Source of the DNA: CAYTEO01 sp964436825
GTDB lineage: Bacteria; Krumholzibacteriota; Krumholzibacteriia; LZORAL124-64-63
Direction: 5' to 3'
Assembly: GCA_964436825.1 (NCBI GenBank)
Contig: CAYTEO010000001.1
Coordinates: 1 to 64,000 of the forward strand
DNA: 64,000 nucleotides
Both the position numbers and the translations under genes were made by a program. Below, piece after piece: positions 42,342 through 49,258 of this stretch. Under the pieces are notes generated by a model. That model was not told the origin of the DNA, made no database searches, and was given only the letters and a program-made list of their open reading frames with translations. Position 1 is the stretch's first letter. Each line of letters starts with the position of its first letter.

Positions 42342-44422
42342 GGCAGCTCCATGGTCACGACGATCGGCCCGTCCGGCAACGGTGCCCCCGGCGCCGGTCG
42401 CTGGGAGACGACGTACCCCACGCCCTTGCAGCGGACGGTCACGCCGAGGGCCGCGGCGCGGCGGCGGACCTCGCGGTTCGAGAGGCCGCGCCAGTCCGGG
42501 CAGGGTGCCCCCCGGGGCGGCTCTGCCGCGGCGACGGCCAGTTCGACGACCGTCCCCGGCGTGCAGAGCGTTCCGGGCGTCGGCCGCTCGCCCACGACCA
42601 GGCCCCCGCTTCCGCTCGCCCGGACCAGCAGGCCCGCCCTGGCGAGCAGCTCGCCGGCGGTGGCCACGTCGGTGTACAGGACGTCGGGCACCCGCAGCCG
42701 TCCGGGCGCGGGCGGTGTCAGGACGGCCGCCGGCGCGACGACGTCCCGCAGCCAGTCGGTCGACCGGCCGATCTCCTCCACGATCCGGGCGAACAGGGGC
42801 GCCGCGCTGGCGGAGGCATAGTGGTGCACGCGGTCGGGTTCGTCCAGGACCGTCAGGACGACCAGCCGGGGGCGGTCCGCCGGGACGAACCCCAGGAACG
42901 AGGCGACGTACTTCCCGGGCATGTACCCCCGGCCGTCCTCGCGCGCCTTCTGGGCCGTCCCCGTCTTGCCCGCCGTCGTCGTCCACGGGACGGCGGCGGC
43001 CTTGCCGGTCCCCTCGCCCACGACCCGCCGCATCGCCTCGCGCAGCAGCGCGGCCGTCCGCTCGCTCATGACACGCCCGCGAACCAGGGGGCCGTGGCCA
43101 TCGGTCCGGCCGTCGACTGCCGCCACCAGGCGAGGCACGAGCAGCCGGCCGCCGTTGGCCACGGCGGCGGCCGCGGTCGCCAGCTGCACGGGGGTGGCGG
43201 AGAGCTCCTGCCCTATGGCCAGGGTCGATTGGCTGCGACCCGACCAGCGGGAGGGTTCCCGCAGCAGCCCCCGCGTCGCTCCGGGGTAGGCCAGCCCGAC
43301 CTCCCGGCCGAAGCCGAGCGCGGTCAGCGTGCGGTAGAACTCGACGCGCGAGAGGTTCAGGACTGCCTTGGCGAAGTAGACGTTGCTGGAGTGGGCGAAG
43401 GCCTCCAGCAGGGACATGCGCCCGAACTCGTGGCCGTCGGCGTTGCCGATCCGGTAGCCCCCGAATCGCGTGTCGGCGCAGTCGATGACCGTGGCGGTGT
43501 CGATGGCGGCGTGTTCGAGCAGGGCGGCCGTCGTGAAGACCTTGAAGATGGAGCCCGGCTCGTAGGCGCCGGTGAAGTTGAAGTTGTTCCACAGGCCCGG
43601 ATCGGCGGGGGCACGCTCCCGGTCGTGGACCACGGGCGTGTCCGCCGCCGCCAGGATCTCGCCGGTCCACGGCTCCATGATCAGGACGCTCCCGCCGGCG
43701 GCGCCGGTCTCGGCGACCGACGCCTCCAGGCAGGTCTCCGCGATCCTCTGCAGGTCGATATCGATGGTCAGCGTGACGTCGTGGCCGTCGACCGGGGGCA
43801 CCAGGACACGGTAGCCGGCGCTGTGCCCACGGCCCGTCTCCCACTCCAGGGCCGTCCCGGGCCGCCCCCCCAGCAGGTCGTCCAGGCCCAGCTCCAGTGC
43901 CGTCGCCAAGCACTCCCCGCTAGGATCGCGGCGGTAGGTCCCGATCAGCGACAGGCCGGTCCCGTCGTACGGATAGGTCCGGGTCTCGAGCCTCTCGAGG
44001 GTGACCCCCGGGGTCCGACGCAACCGGTCCAGGACGTCCCGGTGCAGGACGGCCCGCCTGACGACGACGAGGTGGGTCCCGCCCGCTTCCCGGATCCGCC
44101 TGGCCAGCGGTCCCGCCGGAACGCCGAGTGCGTCCGCGATCCTCCCGGCCGTCAGGTCGGGGTCGTCGACGCGGCTGCTGGCGACACCGACCCGCCAGTG
44201 GCTGGTGGAGACGGCCAGCGTCCTGCCGCGGCGGTCCCGCAGCTCGCCCCGCCGCGGCGGGATGGCGATCCGGCGTTCCCACTGGTTCTTGGCAACCGCG
44301 AGGTAGTGTTCGTGCCGCACGACCTGGACCTGGACCAGGCGCGCCGCGTACAGCAGACCGGCGAGCAGGACACCCACCTGCAGGGCAAGCAGGCGCCCGC
44401 CGACGCCGCGGCCTCTTCTCAA
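42338..44422 (-). CDS. ftsI: Septal transpeptidase FtsI/PBP3 with two PASTA domains
   Basis: This class B penicillin-binding protein cross-links septal peptidoglycan with FtsW. The 694 residues have an N-terminal membrane helix, a pedestal (PBP dimer) domain, and a transpeptidase domain with the SxxK active site SIFK (about 290), SSN and KTGTA (about 486). Two PASTA domains follow (about 575-694: LRVPDVLYTDVATAGELLA and PDWRGLSNREVRRRAAALGV). PASTA on FtsI is usual in Gram-positives and rarer in diderms. The TTG at 44422 is chosen because it overlaps the ftsL stop (TTGA) and follows CAGGAGAG. Confidence 0.95.
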   Translation of the reverse strand: MRRGRGVGGRLLALQVGVLLAGLLYAARLVQVQVVRHEHYLAVAKNQWERRIAIPPRRGELRDRRGRTLAVSTSHWRVGVASSRVDDPDLTAGRIADALGVPAGPLARRIREAGGTHLVVVRRAVLHRDVLDRLRRTPGVTLERLETRTYPYDGTGLSLIGTYRRDPSGECLATALELGLDDLLGGRPGTALEWETGRGHSAGYRVLVPPVDGHDVTLTIDIDLQRIAETCLEASVAETGAAGGSVLIMEPWTGEILAAADTPVVHDRERAPADPGLWNNFNFTGAYEPGSIFKVFTTAALLEHAAIDTATVIDCADTRFGGYRIGNADGHEFGRMSLLEAFAHSSNVYFAKAVLNLSRVEFYRTLTALGFGREVGLAYPGATRGLLREPSRWSGRSQSTLAIGQELSATPVQLATAAAAVANGGRLLVPRLVAAVDGRTDGHGPLVRGRVMSERTAALLREAMRRVVGEGTGKAAAVPWTTTAGKTGTAQKAREDGRGYMPGKYVASFLGFVPADRPRLVVLTVLDEPDRVHHYASASAAPLFARIVEEIGRSTDWLRDVVAPAAVLTPPAPGRLRVPDVLYTDVATAGELLARAGLLVRASGSGGLVVGERPTPGTLCTPGTVVELAVAAAEPPRGAPCPDWRGLSNREVRRRAAALGVTVRCKGVGYVVSQRPAPGAPLPDGPIVVTMELP

Positions 44423-44886
44423 GGCCGGCTCTCCTGGGCGGCAACCGGCGTGACCCCGCGGCCCGACCCGACGGCCGCCAGCAGGCGATGCCACAGCGGC
44501 AGCCGCCGCGGCGCCGGCTGCATGGCCACGACGACCGGCGGCAGCGGCCCGTCGGCCGGCACCATTCCCAGTTCCCGGCGCGCACGGGCCACGATCGTCT
44601 CGCGATCGGTCAGGCGATGCCAGCTCAACTCGAGTTCACCGACCCGGGTCACCAGGTAGTCCCGGTCCCCGCTGAGGGAAGCGATGGCCCGCCGCCGCGA
44701 GACGATCCCGTTCGCCAGCCCCACCTGCAACAGCAGCAGGGCGATGGTCACCAGCCCGACGGCCACCTTCACCCCCGACCGCGCCAGCCACCAGTGCCGT
44801 TCACAGGCCATGCTGCCCGCACAGGCCCGGCTCCACGACCGGCGGTGGGCGCCCCGACGGATCAGACGATGACGGATGACGTTCAT
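44419..44886 (-). CDS. ftsL: Cell division protein FtsL-like
   Basis: The 155 residues have a basic cytoplasmic start, one membrane helix (VAVGLVTIALLLLQVGLANG) and a short heptad-patterned periplasmic segment (SRRRAIASLSGDRDYLVTRV). A RARRELGMVPADG stretch typical of FtsL/DivIC ends follows. Position between rsmH and ftsI is the standard ftsL place; sequence alone would not identify it. It is longer than usual, with about 50 extra N-terminal and 25 C-terminal residues. The ATG at 44886 overlaps the rsmH stop. Confidence 0.85.
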   Translation of the reverse strand: MNVIRHRLIRRGAHRRSWSRACAGSMACERHWWLARSGVKVAVGLVTIALLLLQVGLANGIVSRRRAIASLSGDRDYLVTRVGELELSWHRLTDRETIVARARRELGMVPADGPLPPVVVAMQPAPRRLPLWHRLLAAVGSGRGVTPVAAQESRP

Positions 44887-45806
44887 GGCAACCTCTCCCC
44901 TGCCCGCAACCTGGCACTGCGGGCGCGTGGATTGACGGCGAGTTCCTCCTGCCCCGGCCGCACGGGCCGGCGGGTCAGGACACGCATCGTCCGCCGGTGG
45001 CCGCAGCGACAGACCGGCACCGCGGGCGGACAGAGACAGTCGCGGCCCTCCTGGGCCAGCCAGCGCTTGACGATGCGATCCTCCAGCGAGTGGTAGGCGA
45101 TGACGACGATCCTGCCCCCGGGCGCCAGCAGGCCGGGGACCGCCGCCAGGGCCTCGCTCAGGGCTGCCAGCTCCTCGTTGACGGCGATGCGCAGCGCCTG
45201 GAAGACCCTGCTGAGAGCGGCGTTCCGTTCCTCCCGGCGTCCGACGACGGCGGCGACCGCCGCGGCAAGCTGGGAGGTGGTCTCGACGGGCGATTCCCGG
45301 CGGCGGGCCGCGATGGCCCTGGCGATGGCGCGGGCCCGCCGTTCCTCGCCGTAGCGCCGGATCAGGTCGGCCAGCTCCCGCTCCGACAGTTCCCTGATCA
45401 GCGCGGAGGCCGGCCTGCCGCGCTGCGGGTCGAAACGGAGATCCAGGGGCGCCTCGGCGCGGTAGCTGAAGCCGTAGGCGGGATCGTCCAGCTGGGGCGA
45501 GCTGACCCCCAGGTCGAGCAGGATCCCGTCCAGGCGGTCCCAGCCAGCCGCCGCGACAGCCCCTGCCATCTCCCGGAACGATCCCTGCCGGCAGCGGAGC
45601 AGCGGCTGCCCTGCCGCCTCCTCGCGACATGCGTCCACGGCGCGTGGATCCAGGTCCAGGGCCAGGACCTCGGCGCCGGCCTCCAGCAGCGCGGCGGCGT
45701 GCCCGCCACGACCGTAGGTTCCGTCCAGGTAGCGCCTGCCCGGCGCGGGCCGCAGCCAGTGGAGGGTCTCGGCGAGTAGCACGGGAATGTGCCGCCCCGC
45801 ACTCAT
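44883..45806 (-). CDS. rsmH: 16S rRNA (cytosine(1402)-N(4))-methyltransferase
   Basis: RsmH (MraW) methylates C1402 of 16S rRNA in the P site. The 307 residues begin RHIPVLLAETLHWLRP and show the SAM site LDGTYGRGGHAAALLE, LALDLDPRAV, ILLDLGVSSPQLDDPAYGFSY, and VIAYHSLEDRIVKRWL. The ATG at 45806 overlaps the STAS gene stop as ATGA; an extended upstream frame lacks family similarity. It normally follows mraZ directly, and here the STAS gene intervenes. Confidence 0.97.
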   Translation of the reverse strand: MSAGRHIPVLLAETLHWLRPAPGRRYLDGTYGRGGHAAALLEAGAEVLALDLDPRAVDACREEAAGQPLLRCRQGSFREMAGAVAAAGWDRLDGILLDLGVSSPQLDDPAYGFSYRAEAPLDLRFDPQRGRPASALIRELSERELADLIRRYGEERRARAIARAIAARRRESPVETTSQLAAAVAAVVGRREERNAALSRVFQALRIAVNEELAALSEALAAVPGLLAPGGRIVVIAYHSLEDRIVKRWLAQEGRDCLCPPAVPVCRCGHRRTMRVLTRRPVRPGQEELAVNPRARSARLRAGERLP

Positions 45807-46201
45807 CCTCGCGTCCGCAGCCGCTGGCCCGGGCGGCGTCCCCCCGTCGGCTCGGCGCCGGCCCCCAGCAGCAGGATCGTGCGCAGGTAGCTGCTCCAGC
45901 GCGACAGCAGGAGCCGATGGCCGTAGGGGGCCAGGTCCCGTCGCCATGCCAGCAGGTCGGCCACGGCGCGGTAGTCGACGTGGATCAGGCGGGCGCCGTC
46001 CAAGACGATCCGGCGACCCCGCTGCCAGAGCAGGGCGTCGACACGCCGGCGGACGGCCGCCAGGGTCCGGCGATCGAGGATCCCCGAGAGAGCGACCCGG
46101 ACCGTCCCCTCGCGGGCGGCGATCTCACAGGTGAGACCCCCCTCGACCACGCGCAGGTCCGGCTGTTTCCGGGTCATCTCTCTCGGCGCCATGGGCTCCA
46201 T
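45803..46201 (-). CDS. STAS-domain protein inserted between mraZ and rsmH
   Basis: The 132 residues are mostly a STAS domain: TVRVALSGILDRRTLAAVRR (strand-helix) and a core strand RRIVLDGARLIHVDYRAVAD, followed by LAPYGHRLLLSRWSSYLRTI. In SpoIIAA-like proteins the loop is DSSG with a phosphorylated Ser; here it is VDYRA (D76-R78), so classical Ser phosphorylation seems impossible. The ATG at 46201 is taken, but ATG codons at 46192 and 46177 are alternatives. It overlaps the rsmH start, so it belongs to the dcw transcript. Function is unknown. Confidence 0.72.
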   Translation of the reverse strand: MEPMAPREMTRKQPDLRVVEGGLTCEIAAREGTVRVALSGILDRRTLAAVRRRVDALLWQRGRRIVLDGARLIHVDYRAVADLLAWRRDLAPYGHRLLLSRWSSYLRTILLLGAGAEPTGGRRPGQRLRTRG

Positions 46202-46277
46202 CCCATCTGCGATGCGACATCCGTGTCCGCAGGGGCTCCATCCCTGGCGTTCGTCGCTCCCTCATCCACCTGGACGC

Positions 46278-46739
46278 TCAGAAGACGTCGTCCAGGAAGG
46301 CCTCGTCCTCGGGGTCCTCCGTGACGGCGATGCTCTCGGGGAACCGCTCCGGGGCCCAGAGTTCCATGTAACGTCCCATCCCCACGACCAGGACCCGCCG
46401 CGTGATCCCGACCTTCTCCAGCAGTTCCACCGGCACGGAGACCCTCCCCTGCCCGTCGGGCACGAGGCGGTAGCTGTGGGCGCTGAACCGGCGCAGGCGC
46501 GCACGGCCCTCCCGGCCCTTTCCGCGGGCCTGGAGTTCCGCGATGACCCGCTCCCACTCCTGCAGGGGGAAGACCGTCAGGGCACCGTCCAGTCCGGGGG
46601 TGACGTAGTAGAGCTCCTCGTCCCCGCCCTCGCGGCGGAAACGGAACGGCAGACTGAGGCGTCCCTTGGCGTCGACGGCCCGTTCGTACGACCCCGTGAA
46701 CGTCGGTGGAGTGCCGCTGTCGAGCCTCGCCACGTTCAT
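46278..46739 (-). CDS. mraZ: Transcriptional regulator MraZ
   Basis: MraZ is the DNA-binding repressor of the division and cell-wall cluster. The 153 residues contain two AbrB-like SpoVT/MraZ domains, with DAKGRLSLPFRFR (23-35) and DGQGRVSVPVELL (95-107) as paired signatures. Length is normal. It is the first gene of the cluster. Its likely operator, three TGGTG boxes 10 bases apart, lies about 20-45 bases upstream of its start, which supports autoregulation. The ATG at 46739 has only a weak ribosome site (CCAGGGACG). Confidence 0.96.
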   Translation of the reverse strand: MNVARLDSGTPPTFTGSYERAVDAKGRLSLPFRFRREGGDEELYYVTPGLDGALTVFPLQEWERVIAELQARGKGREGRARLRRFSAHSYRLVPDGQGRVSVPVELLEKVGITRRVLVVGMGRYMELWAPERFPESIAVTEDPEDEAFLDDVF

Positions 46740-46758
46740 CGTCCCTGGAACTCACTTT

Positions 46759-46783
46759 CACCACAAATCACCATAAATCACCA
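46759..46783 (-). promoter_or_regulatory. MraZ-type operator: three TGGTG boxes
   Basis: On the minus strand TGGTG occurs at 46779-46783, 46769-46773 and 46759-46763, each box separated by five A/T-rich bases. The exact 10-base period places all boxes on one DNA face. In characterised bacteria MraZ binds TGGGN repeats spaced by five bases upstream of mraZ. The boxes here lie just downstream of the predicted start of transcription. Confidence 0.75.
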
Positions 46784-46795
46784 CTCGATGCCGCG

Positions 46796-46824
46796 ACAAT
46801 ACACCGCTCCCCCATGGGTGTCAA
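46796..46824 (-). promoter_or_regulatory. Main promoter of the dcw cluster
   Basis: A perfect TTGACA (46819-46824), a 17-base spacer and TATTGT (46796-46801) lie on the minus strand. It is the best sigma-70-type promoter in the window. The predicted start, near 46789, gives a 50-base leader that contains the MraZ boxes. Confidence 0.78.
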
Positions 46825-46854
46825 CCCCCGAAAGCGATTTTTTTCGGGAGGGGG
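46825..46854 (-). other. Hairpin abutting the dcw promoter
   Basis: CCCCCGAAA (46825-46833) pairs with the segment 46842-46851 with one bulged A, nine base pairs. It begins directly next to the -35 element of the dcw promoter and about 70 bases after the flippase stop. It lacks a T tract in the direction of the flippase transcript, so it is only a possible terminator between the two clusters. Confidence 0.35.
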
Positions 46855-46922
46855 CAGACCACTGGCCATCAGCGTCAACCGATGGTCTTACAATGCGTTA
46901 CGAGATCCGCAGGAAGTCGGGA

Positions 46923-48221
46923 TCAGCCGCGGGGGCGGCGGAGTGCTGCCGGCAGGAGGATCCCCGACCAGGGGAGCCCGCTGGCATGACGGAACCGGAC
47001 CAGCATGACGGCGGCGCCGACGGAATAGGCGATCGTCGAGGCCCAGGCGGCACCGACCGCCCCGTGGGAGGGGATGAGGCAGAGGCCGGCGGCCAGGTTG
47101 ACGGCCAGGGTCGCCAGGCTGGCCTGGGTGTTCCAGCCCGGACGGCCGCGGCCGATGAAATCGGCCGCCAGGACCGATCCCGCCGCGAAGACGACGATCC
47201 CCGGCAACAGGGCCCGCAGGGCGACCCCGGCACCGGCGTAGTCGGGGCCGAACAGGCGCGGGACGACCGCCGGCGCCAGCAGGAACAGGGGAACCGCCGC
47301 CAGTCCGGTCGCCCCCACGGCCAGGCGGACCGCGGCGGCCGATCGCTCGTCGCGGTCGCTCTCCGTCCCGGCCGCCGAGTAGACCAGCAGGGGCTGCAGG
47401 GCCCCCGGCAGCAACCAGAGCAATTCCCCCACGAGGACGGCCACCGAGTAGACTCCCACCACACCGGCCGGGTGGAAGGCGGCGACCACCGCCAGGTCGA
47501 TGCGCAGGTGGAGCAGGGAGACGACCGCCGAGAGCTGTCCGAACCGGCCCGACCGCCAGAGGCGAACGATCACCTCGCGCAGGGCCGGCCGGTCCGGCTC
47601 CCCCGCCCCCTCGCCACCCTCCCGCAGGGCACGGGTGCCGAGAACGCTCAGGGCGACCGCGGCCGCCAGCTGGCTGCCGGCGAGGGCGACCAGGACGGCC
47701 CCCAGGGAGAGCCTTCCGGCCGCCAGCAGACCACCCGCCAGCAGCAACCAGAACAGGGCCCGCAGGGCGCCCACCAGGGGCGGCTGGAAGATCCTGCCCG
47801 CGGCCGTCAGGTCGTAGGTGAAGACATCGCTGGCGATCAGGGCCGCCAGCAGCAGGACGGTCGGCAGGACGACGGTCCAGGTCCCGAGCTCGGCCAGCGG
47901 CCCGGCCAGGGCGGGCCAGGCCGGCAGCAGGAACCGGCAGGCGGGCAGGGCGAGCACCATCACGCCGGCGATCCAGGCGATCTGGGCGGACAGGATGCTT
48001 CGCGCCGGCAGCGTTCCGCGACGCAACAGGGGCACGGCGGCCAGCCCGAGCCCCCCGTTCAGCAGCGCCGCACCGGCGGTGGCCGCCAGGACGAGCAGGC
48101 TGTAGTGCCCCTGCCCCGCCGGACCCAGTGCCTTCGCCACGAGCCACCCGGCCACCGCCGCGGCCCCGGCCTGGACGAGCCTGGCGGCAAGGATCACCCC
48201 GCCCTGGCGGGCGAGCCTCAC
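46923..48221 (-). CDS. Polysaccharide flippase-like (MOP superfamily, Wzx-type) membrane protein
   Basis: The 432 residues form about 12-14 membrane helices with no catalytic motif. The opening VRLARQGGVILAARLVQAGA and the internal pattern (LGPAGQGHYSLLVL, FGPDYAGAGVALRALLPG) fit polysaccharide-synthesis flippases that move undecaprenyl-linked glycans across the membrane. The GTG at 48221 is chosen because it overlaps the FemAB stop as GTGA and follows GGGAGAGG. It is the last gene of the glycan locus. No Wzy polymerase is identified; YfhO- and DUF2723-type proteins occupy the large-membrane-protein slots. Confidence 0.85.
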   Translation of the reverse strand: MRLARQGGVILAARLVQAGAAAVAGWLVAKALGPAGQGHYSLLVLAATAGAALLNGGLGLAAVPLLRRGTLPARSILSAQIAWIAGVMVLALPACRFLLPAWPALAGPLAELGTWTVVLPTVLLLAALIASDVFTYDLTAAGRIFQPPLVGALRALFWLLLAGGLLAAGRLSLGAVLVALAGSQLAAAVALSVLGTRALREGGEGAGEPDRPALREVIVRLWRSGRFGQLSAVVSLLHLRIDLAVVAAFHPAGVVGVYSVAVLVGELLWLLPGALQPLLVYSAAGTESDRDERSAAAVRLAVGATGLAAVPLFLLAPAVVPRLFGPDYAGAGVALRALLPGIVVFAAGSVLAADFIGRGRPGWNTQASLATLAVNLAAGLCLIPSHGAVGAAWASTIAYSVGAAVMLVRFRHASGLPWSGILLPAALRRPRG

Positions 48222-49246
48222 CGGCCTCTCCCCCGCCAGGCACGCGACCAGCGCACCGGGAACCATTCGCGGCGCCAGAGGCCGCGCATCACCTCCTGCG
48301 CCCCGAGCAACCGCTTGAAGTTGGCCACACCCCGCTGGCCGCCGTGGCCGCCCAGGTCGAGCCAGCGCGCCCCGCGGGCGCAGGCCTCCTGCAGGTCGCC
48401 CCAGACCAGGAGTGTCGCGGGAAACAGCTCCTCGCGTCCGGGCAGGGTGGCACCCAGCCAGGCCGTCACCGTCTCCCCCTCGTGCAGCAGGAGGTGACCG
48501 CCCAGGAACTCGTCACCGTGCCGGACGACCGTGCAGAAGACACGGCCGCCGGCGGCTGCCAGCAGGTCGGCCAGCAGCGCCAGCGGCGGTGGCGTGATCC
48601 CCCAGCGCCGGGCCGAGAGGGCGTAGACCGCCAGGAACGGTTCCGCCACGGCGGGATCGGTGGTCGTCTCCAGGCGGCAGCCCCGTCGCAGGGAACGGTT
48701 CCGCTCGTTGCGGCGGTTCTTGCGCAGCTGTTCCCGCTCGACGGCCTCCAGGCCGGGAGCCAGGTCGAAGACGGCGGCCGGGACCGTCTCGCGGCGCCAG
48801 CCCTCCGCCCGGAGATGGCCGGCCAGCGCACCGTCCCACGGCGGCGGCAGGGAGAGGGAGGCGCTCACCCTGCGGACACCCCTGCCCACCAGCCGGGCCC
48901 AGCCCACCGCGCAGGCGGCCACGACCTCTTCGCGCCGCCGCGCCGGGAGTCCCGCCACGAGCAGCGGCGCTCCGGAGAGGCCCTCGTGCTGCCCCTGGAC
49001 GACCTCCAGGGGGCCCCGGCGGCGGACGATCCCGATCATCCCGGCCAGGGGACGCTCCCCCTCGCTGACCAGCAGCCAGAGGGGACGCCGCCGCGGCAGG
49101 TGCCGGCAGAGGGTCGTCGCCCAGACGGGATCGGCATACAGGGACGGGTGCTCGGCGTCGGCGAGCAGGCGCTCCCACGCCCGCGGCGGGGAAGGCCCCT
49201 CGACCAGCGTCACCGACAGTTCCCCCAGCTCCAGGCGGTCGGGCAT
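48218..49246 (-). CDS. FemAB/GNAT-fold acyl- or aminoacyl-transferase-like protein
   Basis: The 342 residues match the BioF2-like/FemAB pattern: HPSLYADPVWATTLCRHLPR at the N-terminus, QLRKNRRNERNRSLRRG in the middle (a positively charged turn seen in this family), and GGHLLLHEGETVTAWLGAT with LLVWGDLQEACARGARWLD in the second GNAT lobe. Family members transfer amino acids or acyl groups to cell-wall or polysaccharide precursors. In a glycan locus it may decorate sugars. The ATG at 49246 lies 12 bases after the propeller gene. Confidence 0.75.
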   Translation of the reverse strand: MPDRLELGELSVTLVEGPSPPRAWERLLADAEHPSLYADPVWATTLCRHLPRRRPLWLLVSEGERPLAGMIGIVRRRGPLEVVQGQHEGLSGAPLLVAGLPARRREEVVAACAVGWARLVGRGVRRVSASLSLPPPWDGALAGHLRAEGWRRETVPAAVFDLAPGLEAVEREQLRKNRRNERNRSLRRGCRLETTTDPAVAEPFLAVYALSARRWGITPPPLALLADLLAAAGGRVFCTVVRHGDEFLGGHLLLHEGETVTAWLGATLPGREELFPATLLVWGDLQEACARGARWLDLGGHGGQRGVANFKRLLGAQEVMRGLWRREWFPVRWSRAWRGRGR

Positions 49247-49258
49247 GGTGCGTCCCCC

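Noticed and set aside
40086..42821. A 911-codon plus-strand frame across murF, murE and ftsI.
   Set aside because: It is low-complexity, rich in Arg, Ala and Pro, without motifs, and it spans three certain genes on the other strand.
45803..45947. A longer RsmH beginning at an upstream ATG (45947).
   Set aside because: The added residues lie in the STAS coding region and do not match the family. The ATG at 45806 gives the canonical RHIPVLL opening and an ATGA overlap.
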